Positions 9,630 to 18,119 of a stretch of 64,000 nt of DNA are shown piece after piece. How positions within the stretch are numbered: position 1 is the first letter of the stretch; every line of letters starts with the position of its first letter. A program made the translations under genes and the position numbers. The stretch comes from Sphingosinicella flava (lineage in GTDB: Bacteria; Pseudomonadota; Alphaproteobacteria; Sphingomonadales; Sphingomonadaceae), in the NCBI RefSeq assembly GCF_016025255.1, contig NZ_CP065592.1, forward strand, positions 477,122-541,121. Direction: 5' to 3'. The notes under the pieces were generated by a model. It was given only the letters and a program-made list of their open reading frames with translations. It was not told where the DNA came from and searched no databases.

Positions 9630-9657
9630 ATTATGATGGAAAGATGGTTAAAATCAA
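9630..9657 (-). promoter_or_regulatory. Candidate sigma70-type promoter of the DUF11 surface operon
   Basis: Read on the minus strand, TTGATT (9657-9652) and CATAAT (9635-9630) are separated by 16 bases, close to the sigma70 consensus. The predicted start of transcription is near 9623, leaving about 35 bases before the ATG at 9586. The region is distinctly AT-rich compared with its surroundings. Confidence 0.5.
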
Positions 9658-9658
9658 C

Positions 9659-9676
9659 TTCATTTCAGGAAATGAA
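9659..9676. promoter_or_regulatory. 18-bp palindrome between divergent genes, candidate operator
   Basis: The arms TTCATTTC and GAAATGAA are perfect inverted repeats around a central AG. The site abuts the upstream edge of the predicted -35 element of the surface operon and lies about 80 bases before the permease start, a position typical of an activator or repressor site. The regulator is not identifiable here. Confidence 0.45.
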
Positions 9677-9753
9677 TAAACTCATATGGTTAATGTCCGT
9701 ATAGGAGACACTGCTTGCAGTGCGCGAAAACTTAAGGAAGCAGGGGAACCAAT

Positions 9754-10917
9754 TTGAGCAATGAGAAGGGGAGCAAAGCCGCCCAGGATGCCGTAGCGGA
9801 AAGCACGGCTGCCGCCTTTCATCGCGACCGTCTGCTGGCCGCCTTGACCTTGATTGCCGGCGTGGGCCTTATCATCGCCATCCCGTTCGCCTTACGGGCG
9901 GGCGCCGAATTCTTTCTGCCGGTGACAGCAGCTCTCGTCATCGCCATCGCGCTGGTTCCAATCCTTGAATGGCTGGAGCGGCGGGCGATGCCATCGGCAT
10001 TGGCGGCTCTGCTGTGCGTCCTCCTCCTCATCGGCATCGCGAATATCGTCGTCGCGGCCATCGTCCTCCCCGCGACCGAATGGGTGCGCCTGCTTCCCGA
10101 ACGGATCGGGCGGATCCAGCAGACGCTCGCCCCGCTGCTCGACGTCTATGCCAGCCTGGAACGATTCATCGACGATATCGTCCAGCAATTCGGCCGGGGC
10201 AGCTCGGGCCGGATGCAGACCGTCGCGGTGGAAACGCCCAACTCCTTCCTGGACCTTATCGCCACTTCCGCGCCTTTCGCGATCATTCAGATGTTCTTCG
10301 CATTATTGGTGATTTTCTTTTTCCTGGCCGGATGGACGCGCATGCGGAAGCGCACGATCACCACCCGCACCAGCTTCGGCGGGGCGATGACGACGGCGCG
10401 CGTCATCCAGCAAGTGGTGGATTCGACATCCGCCTATATCGGCACAATCACCATGGTGAATATCGCGATGGGCCTGGTCGTGGCGCTGGTCTTGTGGCTC
10501 CTCGACATGCCGACCCCGCTCATGTGGGGCGGGATCATCGCGGTCCTCAACTATATTCCCTATCTCGGCCCCATTGCTTCGGCCGCGCTGCTGGCGCTGG
10601 GCGGGCTGATGACCTTCGCGGATCCTTTTTACGCGATGCTTCCCGCGTTGAGCTTCGCGCTCATCCATCTTGTCGAGGCCAATCTCATCACCCCTTCCGT
10701 CGTGGGACGGCGCCTGACCATCAATCCGCTCCTCATCCTCATCGCCTTGAGCTTTTGGGCCTGGGTGTGGGGAACGACCGGCGCGCTGCTCGCGGTGCCG
10801 CTCCTCATCATCATGAAGACGATCCTCGACGCGGCGGGCAAGCCCGACATTGCGGGCTTCCTGTTCGAGGAGGGAACGCTGACCGCGGCCGTGGACGATA
10901 ATCTGCAGCAAAATTGA
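9754..10917 (+). CDS. AI-2E family transporter (UPF0118 permease)
   Basis: An integral membrane protein of 387 residues from a TTG start with a good ribosome-binding site (AGGGGA eight bases upstream). Hydrophobic segments appear at about residues 30-50, 52-72, 83-108 and then from residue 175 onward, in the usual pattern of two N-terminal hairpins, a cytoplasmic or periplasmic stretch (about 110-165) and four to five C-terminal helices. The family signature is visible as PLMWGGIIAVLNYIPYLGP and the late VVGRRLTINPL. Family members include E. coli TqsA/PerM-like exporters and sodium/proton antiporters, so the substrate cannot be told from sequence. It is divergent from the DUF11 operon and followed by tRNA-Asp. 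Length is normal. Confidence 0.88.
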   Translation: MSNEKGSKAAQDAVAESTAAAFHRDRLLAALTLIAGVGLIIAIPFALRAGAEFFLPVTAALVIAIALVPILEWLERRAMPSALAALLCVLLLIGIANIVVAAIVLPATEWVRLLPERIGRIQQTLAPLLDVYASLERFIDDIVQQFGRGSSGRMQTVAVETPNSFLDLIATSAPFAIIQMFFALLVIFFFLAGWTRMRKRTITTRTSFGGAMTTARVIQQVVDSTSAYIGTITMVNIAMGLVVALVLWLLDMPTPLMWGGIIAVLNYIPYLGPIASAALLALGGLMTFADPFYAMLPALSFALIHLVEANLITPSVVGRRLTINPLLILIALSFWAWVWGTTGALLAVPLLIIMKTILDAAGKPDIAGFLFEEGTLTAAVDDNLQQN

Positions 10918-10936
10918 AAACTGCGCTTTTGGGTTG

Positions 10937-10965
10937 TTGACAGCCTTTGGTCCGCCCCTTAGTGC
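10937..10965 (+). promoter_or_regulatory. Candidate promoter of tRNA-Asp
   Basis: A perfect TTGACA lies at 10937-10942. A weak -10 match (TAGTGC) follows after 17 bases, about 21 bases before the first base of the tRNA. The position and the strong -35 support a dedicated tRNA promoter; the poor -10 keeps confidence moderate. Confidence 0.5.
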
Positions 10966-10985
10966 GCCCTCCACCACATACCCAC

Positions 10986-11062
<77 letters not shown>

Positions 11063-11120
11063 TTTTCTCCTTGAAATCAGAAACCTGCCTGCAACATCCG
11101 CAGCGATCGCGGCGCTGGCC

Positions 11121-11339
11121 TCATGTCTTGGGAAGGCGCCAGCGGCCCGTTTCCATCCACAGCAGCAGCGGTTTCAGCGGCAGGATCCAAACGATCCCGG
11201 CGATCAGATAATAGATGATGAAGACAACGTCCGGCGCGCCTTGGAGCCATTCCGCGACGCTTGCGACGATGAAGGCCCAGACGGCGATCAGCAGCAGGAT
11301 CAGGCCGACGCCTGCGGGTTTGCGCCAGGAAGGATTCAT
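11121..11339 (-). CDS. DUF2842 family small membrane protein
   Basis: A 72-residue protein, the usual size for this alphaproteobacterial family. The ATG at 11339 overlaps the fthC stop in an ATGA arrangement, which fixes the start; a longer frame would run into fthC. Two hydrophobic segments are visible (GVGLILLLIAVWAFIVASVA, and FIIYYLIAGIVWILPLKPLL). The C-terminal WILPLKPLLLWME region is the most recognisable part. Function is unknown. Coupling to fthC, 6S RNA and zapA is a conserved arrangement in related genomes as far as I recall. Confidence 0.8.
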   Translation of the reverse strand: MNPSWRKPAGVGLILLLIAVWAFIVASVAEWLQGAPDVVFIIYYLIAGIVWILPLKPLLLWMETGRWRLPKT

Positions 11340-11896
11340 CGGCAGTCGATCCATTCTGTCGGGGTGGCGATAGCGTCCAGGGGAATATCCCACGGATCGG
11401 GGTCGAGCACTGCCTCGCTAATCTGTATGTCCCAAGCGATGCCGATCGTGCGGACGGAGCCGCCGTCCCGCAAGTGGGACAAGGCGCGGTCGTAATGGCC
11501 CTTGCCGTGCCCGATGCGAGTGCCGCGCCGGTCGGCGAACACGAGCGGGACGAGGACGATGTCGGGCGCGAGCGCCGCCGCCTCGGCGGCAGGCTGCAGG
11601 ACGCCCCACGGCCCGGCCTCGGTTGCGGGAGCCTCCCGGAACATCATGCGTGCGTCCCGATCAAGGAACCAGGGGAGGGCCGCGCGCTGGCCATGGCCGA
11701 GGCCGTCCAGAACGGAGTAGGGGCTGATCTCATCCCGCATCGGATGATAGCCCGCAACGATACCGGCGCCGAACAAATGAGGGGCCACGATTTGCGCGAG
11801 CTGCGTCTCCAGCGCATTGCGCGTGGCGGGCCATAGCGCCGAGGCATAGCCGTGCCGCTTCAGGAGCGCGTCGTTTCTGATCTCATTCTTTGACAA
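11336..11896 (-). CDS. fthC: 5-formyltetrahydrofolate cyclo-ligase
   Basis: Converts 5-formyl-THF to 5,10-methenyl-THF with ATP in the cytoplasm. The 186-residue length is normal. The family motif is visible as GTRIGHGKGHYDRAL (about residues 124-138), preceded by the DIVLVPLVFAD strand and, earlier, AGYHPMRDEISP. The start appears to be TTG at 11896, only two bases after the closing stem of the 6S RNA, and no good Shine-Dalgarno sequence precedes it. The gene therefore probably depends on read-through or processing of the 6S transcript. The gene order zapA - 6S RNA - fthC matches that known from E. coli (zapA-ssrS-fthC) and supports the assignment. Confidence 0.92.
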   Translation of the reverse strand: MSKNEIRNDALLKRHGYASALWPATRNALETQLAQIVAPHLFGAGIVAGYHPMRDEISPYSVLDGLGHGQRAALPWFLDRDARMMFREAPATEAGPWGVLQPAAEAAALAPDIVLVPLVFADRRGTRIGHGKGHYDRALSHLRDGGSVRTIGIAWDIQISEAVLDPDPWDIPLDAIATPTEWIDCR

Positions 11897-11897
11897 G

Positions 11898-12060
11898 GTG
11901 ACGGGACCGCCATGGCCGTTTGCTGGAATATCCTCTGACGCCTTAACGTCAGGTGGGGGCCATGTACGTCGGGCCAGGGCCCGGGCAGGGACAGCCCCCG
12001 AGGATGTTTTTATCGCCTCAGGGATGTTCTCGAAAGCTCGTACCGGGCAGAACCCGTCAC
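11898..12060 (-). ncRNA. ssrS: 6S RNA
   Basis: The gap between zapA and fthC is the classical position of 6S RNA, the RNA that mimics an open promoter and binds sigma70 RNA polymerase. On the minus strand the region begins GTGACGGG and ends CCCGTCAC, a perfect 8-bp closing stem enclosing 163 bases, the usual size. Inside are a GC-rich apical arm (GGGGGC pairing with GCCCCC) and flanking internal-loop sequences such as the AT-richer GATAAAAACAT. No ORF explains the region. Ends are defined by the stem; true ends may extend a few bases. A covariance-model search was not run. Confidence 0.8.
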
Positions 12061-12067
12061 GCTCAAT

Positions 12068-12406
12068 CTAGGATGTCGCGGTCTTATCCTCAAGCCTGTC
12101 GGCGAGACTTTCCATCCGGACCGCCAGTCGTTCCAACGCTTCGGCGATCGCAGGATCGGGCGCGGCCGGGGGTGGAGGCGGCGGGGCGGGCGGCATTCGC
12201 CCGGCGCGCAGCTCCTTGATCTCGTCGGCAAGGAGGAGGGAGGCGAACAGCAATTGCCTTGCCTCGGGCAAAGAGCCCAGGGCCGATCCGGCTTCCTTCG
12301 CCTTCTGGTCGACGAGCGCGCCGACCATGCGGATATGCTCTTCCTCGCCGTCGCGGCAGGCGATCTGATATTTGCGGGTCGCGACCTGAATTTCGACGCT
12401 CGCCAT
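12068..12406 (-). CDS. zapA: Cell division protein ZapA
   Basis: ZapA binds FtsZ and promotes filament bundling at the division site. The 112-residue protein starts with VEIQVATRKYQIACRDGEEE, the typical beta-strand region of the family, followed by a long helix (HIRMVGALVDQKAKEAGSAL) and a second helix (LLFASLLLADEIKELRAG). A proline run (PPAPPPPPPAAP) then links to a C-terminal coiled coil (EALERLAVRMESLADRLED). An ATG 12 bases upstream (12418) overlaps the preceding gene's stop and is an alternative start. The location next to 6S RNA supports the call. The proline linker is unusual for ZapA and may be lineage-specific. Confidence 0.87.
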   Translation of the reverse strand: MASVEIQVATRKYQIACRDGEEEHIRMVGALVDQKAKEAGSALGSLPEARQLLFASLLLADEIKELRAGRMPPAPPPPPPAAPDPAIAEALERLAVRMESLADRLEDKTATS

Positions 12407-12410
12407 GGCT

Positions 12411-12614
12411 TCAGACATCCTGCCCGGCGAGCAGCCGGTCGATCTGCCCAACCGCCTGCTCGACCCGGCCGCGCAGGGTCTGGTGCGCGGCGCGAAGGCG
12501 GGTCAGTTCCTCATTGTCATAAGACGGCGCTGGGGTGCGCGCCGAAGCCTGTTCGATCCGGGCGAGGGCTTTTTCGATCCTGCTAAGAGCAGCCGACGTG
12601 CGTTCGTCTTGCAT
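12411..12614 (-). CDS. Small coiled-coil protein upstream of zapA
   Basis: Sixty-seven residues, almost entirely amphipathic helix with heptad spacing (ALSRIEKALARIEQASA, then LTRLRAAHQTLRGRVEQAVG, LDRL-like end). Charged residues dominate and there is no signal or membrane segment, so it should be cytoplasmic. It ends 5 bases before the chosen zapA start and overlaps the alternative one, implying translation as a unit with zapA. I do not recognise a named family. A role as a partner of ZapA or FtsZ is suggested by position and coiled-coil nature, but only as inference. Confidence 0.7.
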   Translation of the reverse strand: MQDERTSAALSRIEKALARIEQASARTPAPSYDNEELTRLRAAHQTLRGRVEQAVGQIDRLLAGQDV

Positions 12615-12660
12615 GGTTAGCGAGATAGCATGCGCAACCGCCGCTGCAAGAGCCTCTGAC

Positions 12661-12769
12661 TCCCTCCCCCTTGATGGGGGAGGGCTGGGGTGGGGGTGAT
12701 GTTTCCGGAAGGATTGCGCTCTACGTCGTAGATCACCCCCACCCAGCCTCCCCCATCAAGGGGGAGGGG
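12661..12769. repeat. Long imperfect palindrome (family 3 repeat) between zapA unit and tkt
   Basis: Left arm 12661-12700 and right arm 12732-12769 are inverted copies differing by one or two single-base gaps. Each arm contains its own small palindrome (CTCCCCC, spacer, GGGGGAG). The two arms enclose about 31 bases. The element sits between divergent transcription units and looks like a dispersed intergenic palindrome. No transposase is nearby. Confidence 0.8.
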
Positions 12770-12877
12770 ATTTGCAGCGCCGCGCAAGGTTGACGCCCGC
12801 GCGCTCGCGCTTAAAGGAACGCGGAAGCGCGTAACGAGTCTCCCATCGCCCGTCCGGGCCAAGCCCAAGGAAGCCGA

Positions 12878-14863
12878 ATGTCCGCCGAACCGAGATTGCT
12901 GGCCAATGCCATTCGCGCGCTCGCCATGGACGCGGTGGAGGCCGCCAATTCGGGCCATCCCGGCATGCCGATGGGGATGGCGGACGTCGCGACGATCCTG
13001 TTCACCGAATATCTGAAATACGATCCCGCCGATCCCAAATGGCACGACCGCGACCGCTTCGTGCTGTCGGCGGGCCATGGATCGATGCTGATCTACGCGC
13101 TTCTCCATCTCACCGGCTATGAACGGCCAACGATGGAGGATATCCGCAATTTCCGTCAGCTGGGCAGCCCTTGCGCCGGACACCCCGAGAATTTCCTGCT
13201 CGACGGGGTCGAGGCGACGACCGGCCCGCTCGGCCAGGGCTTCGCCATGGCGGTCGGCATGGCGATCGCGGAGCGGCACCTGAACGCGGTGTTCGGCGGC
13301 GATCTTGTCGATCACCACACCTGGGTCATCGCGGGCGACGGCTGCCTGATGGAGGGCATCAACCACGAAGCCGTGGGCCTTGCCGGGCATTTGAAGCTCG
13401 GCCGTCTCAACGTGCTGTGGGACGACAACCGCATCACCATCGACGGATCGACCGATCTGTCTACTTCGGAAGACATCCTCGCCCGTTATGCGGCGAGCGG
13501 CTGGCATACGGTGGCGTGCGACGGTCATGATTATGACAGCATCCGCAAAGCCCTCGACGAAGCGAAGGCCGATCCGCGCCCATCGCTCGTCGCCTGCCGG
13601 ACGATCATCGGTTATGGCGCGCCCAACAAGCAAGGCACGTCCGCGACACACGGCGCGGCGCTCGGCAAGGATGAAGTCGCCGCCGCCCGTCAGCACCTCG
13701 TGTGGGACAGCGAGCCATTCGATCTTCCGCAGCCGATTATCGACGGCTGGCGGGAAGCGGGCCGCCGCGGCCAGAAGGCGCACCAGGATTGGCGCGTACG
13801 CCTCGCCGCCCATCCGGAGCGGGAGGAATTCGTCCGCCGCATGGAAGGGCGCCTCCCCGAAGGCTTCTCGCTCCGCGATCATATTGCGGGCCTCATCGCC
13901 GAACCGCAGAACGTGGCGAGCCGCAAGGCTTCGGAACTGGCGCTGGGCGCGATTAACGATCTGCTGCCCGAAACCATCGGCGGATCGGCGGACCTGACCG
14001 GTTCGAACAACACCAAGACGAAGGCGCAAAAGCCTTTGACGGCGGAGGATTATTCCGGCCGCTACATCTATTACGGCATCCGCGAATTCGGCATGGCCGC
14101 GGCGATGAACGGCATGGCGCTGCACGGCGGCGTCATTCCCTATGGCGGCACCTTCCTGGTCTTCGCCGATTATTGCCGCCCGGCCATCCGCCTCTCGGCC
14201 CTGCAGGAAGTCCGCGCCGTCTATGTGATGACGCATGACAGCATCGGCCTTGGCGAGGACGGGCCCACGCACCAGCCGGTCGAGCATGTGATGAGCCTGC
14301 GGATGATCCCCAATCTGGACGTCTTCCGCCCCGCCGACGCGGTCGAGACCGCCGAGTGCTGGGAGCTGGCGCTGAAGCGAAAGGACGGGCCCTCGCTCTT
14401 GGCGCTCAGTCGCCAGAACCTTCCACAACTGCGTGACAATGCTCGCGAAAACCTGTCCGCGAAGGGCGCGTACCGTCTTCGTGCCGCCAAGGCCACCCGC
14501 AAGGTCATCTTGATCGCGACGGGTTCGGAAGTGGAAGTCGCAGTCCAGGTCGCCGACGCTCTGGAAGGGAAGGGCATCGGCGCCGATATCGTGTCCATGC
14601 CCTGCTGGACGCTCTTCGAAGCGCAGGATGCCGCCTACCGCAACGACATTCTGCCCGATGTTTCGCCGAATGAAATCCTGCGCGTGTCGATCGAGGCGGG
14701 CACGACGCTCGGCTGGGAACGCTATACGATGGTGCATGGCCTGCGCATCGGTCTTGACCGCTTCGGCGCGTCGGCCCCGGCGGAGGATCTGTTCAAGCGC
14801 TTCGGCTTTACCGCCGAGGCCATCGTGCCGCAAATCGAAGCGGCGCTTCAGAAAAGAAACTAG
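12878..14863 (+). CDS. tkt: Transketolase
   Basis: Thiamine-diphosphate enzyme of the pentose phosphate pathway that moves two-carbon units between sugar phosphates. At 661 residues it is full length. The thiamine-binding motif is [13 protein letters not shown] with NRITIDG following (about residues 148-185). N-terminal substrate/cofactor residues lie in [13 protein letters not shown] and GHGSM. The central domain shows the conserved [10 protein letters not shown] and [16 protein letters not shown] regions (about residues 404-470). It heads a glycolysis/pentose cluster with gap, pgk and aldolase. The next gene starts 10 bases downstream of its stop, indicating an operon. Confidence 0.97.
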   Translation: MSAEPRLLANAIRALAMDAVEAANSGHPGMPMGMADVATILFTEYLKYDPADPKWHDRDRFVLSAGHGSMLIYALLHLTGYERPTMEDIRNFRQLGSPCAGHPENFLLDGVEATTGPLGQGFAMAVGMAIAERHLNAVFGGDLVDHHTWVIAGDGCLMEGINHEAVGLAGHLKLGRLNVLWDDNRITIDGSTDLSTSEDILARYAASGWHTVACDGHDYDSIRKALDEAKADPRPSLVACRTIIGYGAPNKQGTSATHGAALGKDEVAAARQHLVWDSEPFDLPQPIIDGWREAGRRGQKAHQDWRVRLAAHPEREEFVRRMEGRLPEGFSLRDHIAGLIAEPQNVASRKASELALGAINDLLPETIGGSADLTGSNNTKTKAQKPLTAEDYSGRYIYYGIREFGMAAAMNGMALHGGVIPYGGTFLVFADYCRPAIRLSALQEVRAVYVMTHDSIGLGEDGPTHQPVEHVMSLRMIPNLDVFRPADAVETAECWELALKRKDGPSLLALSRQNLPQLRDNARENLSAKGAYRLRAAKATRKVILIATGSEVEVAVQVADALEGKGIGADIVSMPCWTLFEAQDAAYRNDILPDVSPNEILRVSIEAGTTLGWERYTMVHGLRIGLDRFGASAPAEDLFKRFGFTAEAIVPQIEAALQKRN

Positions 14864-14873
14864 GAGAGTGAAA

Positions 14874-15884
14874 ATGGCGACCAGAGTTGCAATCAACGGT
14901 TTCGGGCGGATCGGCCGCCTTGTGGCGCGGGCGATCCTGGAGCGTCCCGATTGCGGCCTTGAGCTGGTCGCGATCAACGATCTCGCCGACGCCAAATCGA
15001 ACGCCATGCTCTTCAAGCGCGACAGCGTCCACGGTCCCTATCCGGGCGAAGTGAAGGCCGACGGCAACGACATCGTCATCGACGGCAAACGCATCAAGGT
15101 GACCGCCGAGCGCGATCCCGCGAACCTGCCGCACGCCGAAAACAACATCGATATCGCCCTCGAATGCACCGGCTTCTTCACCGACCGCGACAGCGCGCAG
15201 AAACATCTGAATGCGGGAGCCAAGCGCGTTCTCATCTCCGCTCCGGCCAAAGGCGTGGACCTGACCGTCGTCTATGGGGTCAACCACGATAAATTGACCG
15301 CCGATCACACCATCGTCTCCAACGCTTCCTGCACGACCAACTGCCTCGCGCCGGTCGCCAAGGTGCTGAACGACGCCATCGGCATCGAGCGCGGCCTGAT
15401 GACGACGATCCACGCCTACACCAACGACCAGAAGATCCTCGACCAGATCCACCCCGACATGCGCCGCGCCCGCGCCGCCGCCATGTCGATCATCCCGACC
15501 ACGACGGGCGCCGCCCGCGCGGTGGGCGAGGTGCTTCCGGAACTGAAGGGCAAGCTCGACGGCTCTGCAGTCCGCGTGCCGACGCCGAACGTCAGCCTCG
15601 TCGACCTCACCTTCACCCCGAAGCGCGACACGACGCTGGAAGAGGTGAACGGCGTGCTCAAGGCCGCCTCGGAAAGCGGTCCCCTGAAGGGCATCCTTGC
15701 CTATACGGACGAGCCATTGGTCTCCATCGACCTCAACCATGCTCCGGCTTCATCGACGGTCGACAGCCTCGAAACCGCCGTGCTGGAAGGCAAGCTGGTC
15801 CGCGTCGTTTCCTGGTACGACAATGAATGGGGCTTCTCGAACCGCATGGTCGACACGGCCGGTGCGATCGCGAGGCTGATCTGA
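14874..15884 (+). CDS. gap: Glyceraldehyde-3-phosphate dehydrogenase, type I
   Basis: Oxidises and phosphorylates glyceraldehyde-3-phosphate with NAD. The ATG at 14874 follows GGAGAGTG at good spacing and starts the Rossmann motif INGFGRIGR (residues 7-15); a much longer frame upstream is tkt sequence. The catalytic cysteine is Cys153 in SNASCTTNC. The C-terminal [15 protein letters not shown] signature is intact. The protein has 336 residues, normal for the family. It lies 10 bases after tkt and is separated from pgk by a palindromic repeat at 15907-15983, which could attenuate or protect the transcript between the two genes. Confidence 0.97.
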   Translation: MATRVAINGFGRIGRLVARAILERPDCGLELVAINDLADAKSNAMLFKRDSVHGPYPGEVKADGNDIVIDGKRIKVTAERDPANLPHAENNIDIALECTGFFTDRDSAQKHLNAGAKRVLISAPAKGVDLTVVYGVNHDKLTADHTIVSNASCTTNCLAPVAKVLNDAIGIERGLMTTIHAYTNDQKILDQIHPDMRRARAAAMSIIPTTTGAARAVGEVLPELKGKLDGSAVRVPTPNVSLVDLTFTPKRDTTLEEVNGVLKAASESGPLKGILAYTDEPLVSIDLNHAPASSTVDSLETAVLEGKLVRVVSWYDNEWGFSNRMVDTAGAIARLI

Positions 15885-15906
15885 TTCCATCCAGCGCCTC
15901 TCATTT

Positions 15907-15983
15907 CGTTCGTCCCGAGCGAAGTCGAGGGGCGCTGGCACGATCAACTCACATACGCCCCTCGACTTCGCTCGGGACGAACG
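15907..15983. repeat. Family 1 palindromic repeat, copy 1 (gap-pgk)
   Basis: Two perfect 28-base inverted arms (15907-15934 and 15956-15983, beginning CGTTCGTCCCGAGCGAAGTC) around a 21-base loop. The right arm ends directly before the GGAAA that serves as the ribosome-binding site of pgk. It is the most perfect of five copies in the window. Confidence 0.9.
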
Positions 15984-15990
15984 GAAATTG

Positions 15991-17199
15991 ATGATGGCAG
16001 CTTTCAAAACTCTCGACGATCTCGGCGACATCAACGGCAAGCGCGCCCTTGTCCGTGTCGACCTCAATGTGCCGATGGCCGATGGCGCCGTCACCGACGA
16101 CACCCGCATCCGTGCCACGCTGCCGACGGTCACCGAACTCGCGGATCGCGGCGCCATCGTCCTGTTGCTCGCCCATTTCGGGCGGCCGAAGGGCATGCAG
16201 CGGCCGGACATGTCGCTGTCACTCGTCACCCGCGCTTATGGTGAAGTGCTCGGCCGTCCGGTCCGTTTCGTCGAGGATTGCCAGGGCAGCCACGCCAAAG
16301 ACGCCATCGCGACGATGAACCCCGGCGATATCGCGATCCTTGAGAACACCCGCTTTCACGCGGGCGAGGAGAAGAATGATCCCGCGCTCGCCGCCGCCAT
16401 GGCCGAGCTTGGCGATATCTACGTGAACGACGCCTTTTCCGCTGCGCATCGTGCTCATGCCTCGACCGAAGGGATCGCGCATCTGCTCCCCGCTTATGCC
16501 GGACGCGCGATGGAACGGGAGTTAAAGGCGCTGGAAGCCGCTCTCGGCAATCCGGAACGGCCCGTCGCAGCCGTTGTCGGCGGCGCCAAGGTGTCGACCA
16601 AGCTCGACGTGCTCCAGAACCTCGTCACCAAGGTCGATCACCTAATCATCGGCGGAGGCATGGCGAACACCTTCCTTGCCGCGCGCGGCGTCGATGTCGG
16701 CAAGTCGCTTTGCGAGCATGACCTGAAGGACACCGCGCTTCGCATCCTCGACACCGCCGACCATGCGGGCTGCACCGTGCATCTGCCTTATGATGTTGTC
16801 GTCGCGAAAGAGTTCGCGGCCAATCCGCCTTCGCTCCGCATCGCCAATGTCCACGAAGTCGCGGCGGAGGAGATGATCCTCGATGTCGGCCCCGCCGCCG
16901 TCGAGGCGCTGGCCGATGCGCTGAAGACCTGCCGCACGCTCGTTTGGAACGGTCCCTTGGGCGCGTTCGAAACGCCGCCCTTCGACGAAGCCACCGTGGC
17001 TCTCGCCAGGACGGCGGCGGCGCTGACGGTGAGCGGCTCGCTCGTCTCGGTCGCGGGCGGCGGCGACACCGTGGCTGCCCTCAACCATGCGGGCGTGGCC
17101 GACGATTTCACCTTCGTATCCACGGCGGGGGGCGCCTTTCTGGAATGGATGGAAGGCAAGGAGCTGCCGGGCGTGAAGGCTCTGGAAAATCAAGAATAA
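15991..17199 (+). CDS. pgk: Phosphoglycerate kinase
   Basis: Glycolytic kinase transferring phosphate from 1,3-bisphosphoglycerate to ADP. Recognised from [14 protein letters not shown] near the N-terminus, [10 protein letters not shown], the GGAKVSTKL strand and the C-terminal nucleotide-binding region [12 protein letters not shown]. About 402 residues, normal. Two consecutive ATGs (15991 and 15994) follow a GGAAA that touches the palindromic repeat; spacing slightly favours the second, so the start is uncertain by one codon. It follows gap and precedes the aldolase gene by 26 bases, forming a lower-glycolysis operon. Confidence 0.96.
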   Translation: MMAAFKTLDDLGDINGKRALVRVDLNVPMADGAVTDDTRIRATLPTVTELADRGAIVLLLAHFGRPKGMQRPDMSLSLVTRAYGEVLGRPVRFVEDCQGSHAKDAIATMNPGDIAILENTRFHAGEEKNDPALAAAMAELGDIYVNDAFSAAHRAHASTEGIAHLLPAYAGRAMERELKALEAALGNPERPVAAVVGGAKVSTKLDVLQNLVTKVDHLIIGGGMANTFLAARGVDVGKSLCEHDLKDTALRILDTADHAGCTVHLPYDVVVAKEFAANPPSLRIANVHEVAAEEMILDVGPAAVEALADALKTCRTLVWNGPLGAFETPPFDEATVALARTAAALTVSGSLVSVAGGGDTVAALNHAGVADDFTFVSTAGGAFLEWMEGKELPGVKALENQE

Positions 17200-17225
17200 A
17201 CAAAATGATCTAAGAGGATGTTCGG

Positions 17226-18119
17226 ATGAATCATGAAGAGATGATGGCCAAGATGGCGCGCGGCAAAGGCTTCATCGCCGCGCTCGACCAGAGCGGCGGT
17301 TCAACGCCCAAGGCGCTCAAAGGCTACGGCATCGAGGAAGGCACCTGGTCCAATGACGAAGAGATGTTCGGCCTCATCCACGACATGCGCAGCCGCATCA
17401 TCACGGCGCCGTCCTTCACCGGAGACAAGGTGATCGGCGCCATCCTGTTCGAGCGCACGATGGACGGCCAGGTCGACGGCAAGCCCACCCCGCAGGCGCT
17501 CACCGACAAGGGCGTCGTGCCCTTTATCAAGATCGACAAGGGCCTCGAGGAGGAAGCGAATGGCGTCCAACTCATGAAGCCGATGCCCGGCCTCGATACG
17601 CTCCTCGCCCGCGCGAAGGATCTCGGCGTGTTCGGCACCAAGGAACGCTCCGTCATCAACCTCGCCAACCGCGAGGGCATCGCGGCCGTGGTGGCGCAGC
17701 AGTTCGATGTGGCGCGGCAAGTGCTCGCGGCTGGCCTCGTCCCGATCATCGAGCCGGAAGTGAACATCAAGAGCGCGGAGCGTGGCGAAGCCGATGCGAT
17801 CCTGCTCGAAGAGTTGACCAAGGCGCTCGACGCGCTGCCCGGCGACGACAAGGTGATGCTGAAGCTGTCCATTCCCGCAGAGCCGAACCTGTTCAAGCCG
17901 CTCGTCGACCATCCCCGTGTCTTGCGCGTCGTGGCTTTGTCCGGCGGTTTTTCGCGCACCGAAGCCTGCCGGGAGCTGGCGAAGAATGACGGCATGATCG
18001 CCAGCTTTTCGCGTGCCCTGCTCTCCGACCTCCGCCATCAGATGAGTGATGCGGAATTCGACGGCGCGCTGAGTGAAGCGATCGACGAAATCTACACCGC
18101 GTCGAACGACAAGGCATAA
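17226..18119 (+). CDS. Fructose-bisphosphate aldolase, class I
   Basis: Cleaves fructose-1,6-bisphosphate through a lysine Schiff base. The 297-residue length and the sequence GKGFIAALDQSGGSTPKAL place it with the short bacterial class I enzymes. The conserved VPFIKIDKG and IIEPEVNI strands are present, and the lysine in VMLKLSIP is the likely Schiff-base residue by family comparison. It has no zinc-binding class II motifs. Its stop codon overlaps the thiE start by one base (TAATG), so the two genes are probably translated together. Confidence 0.95.
   Translation: MNHEEMMAKMARGKGFIAALDQSGGSTPKALKGYGIEEGTWSNDEEMFGLIHDMRSRIITAPSFTGDKVIGAILFERTMDGQVDGKPTPQALTDKGVVPFIKIDKGLEEEANGVQLMKPMPGLDTLLARAKDLGVFGTKERSVINLANREGIAAVVAQQFDVARQVLAAGLVPIIEPEVNIKSAERGEADAILLEELTKALDALPGDDKVMLKLSIPAEPNLFKPLVDHPRVLRVVALSGGFSRTEACRELAKNDGMIASFSRALLSDLRHQMSDAEFDGALSEAIDEIYTASNDKA

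Noticed and set aside
12617-15016. 799-codon minus-strand open frame
   Set aside because: Antisense to transketolase and part of gap, and it starts from codons inside the palindromic repeat. No family features.
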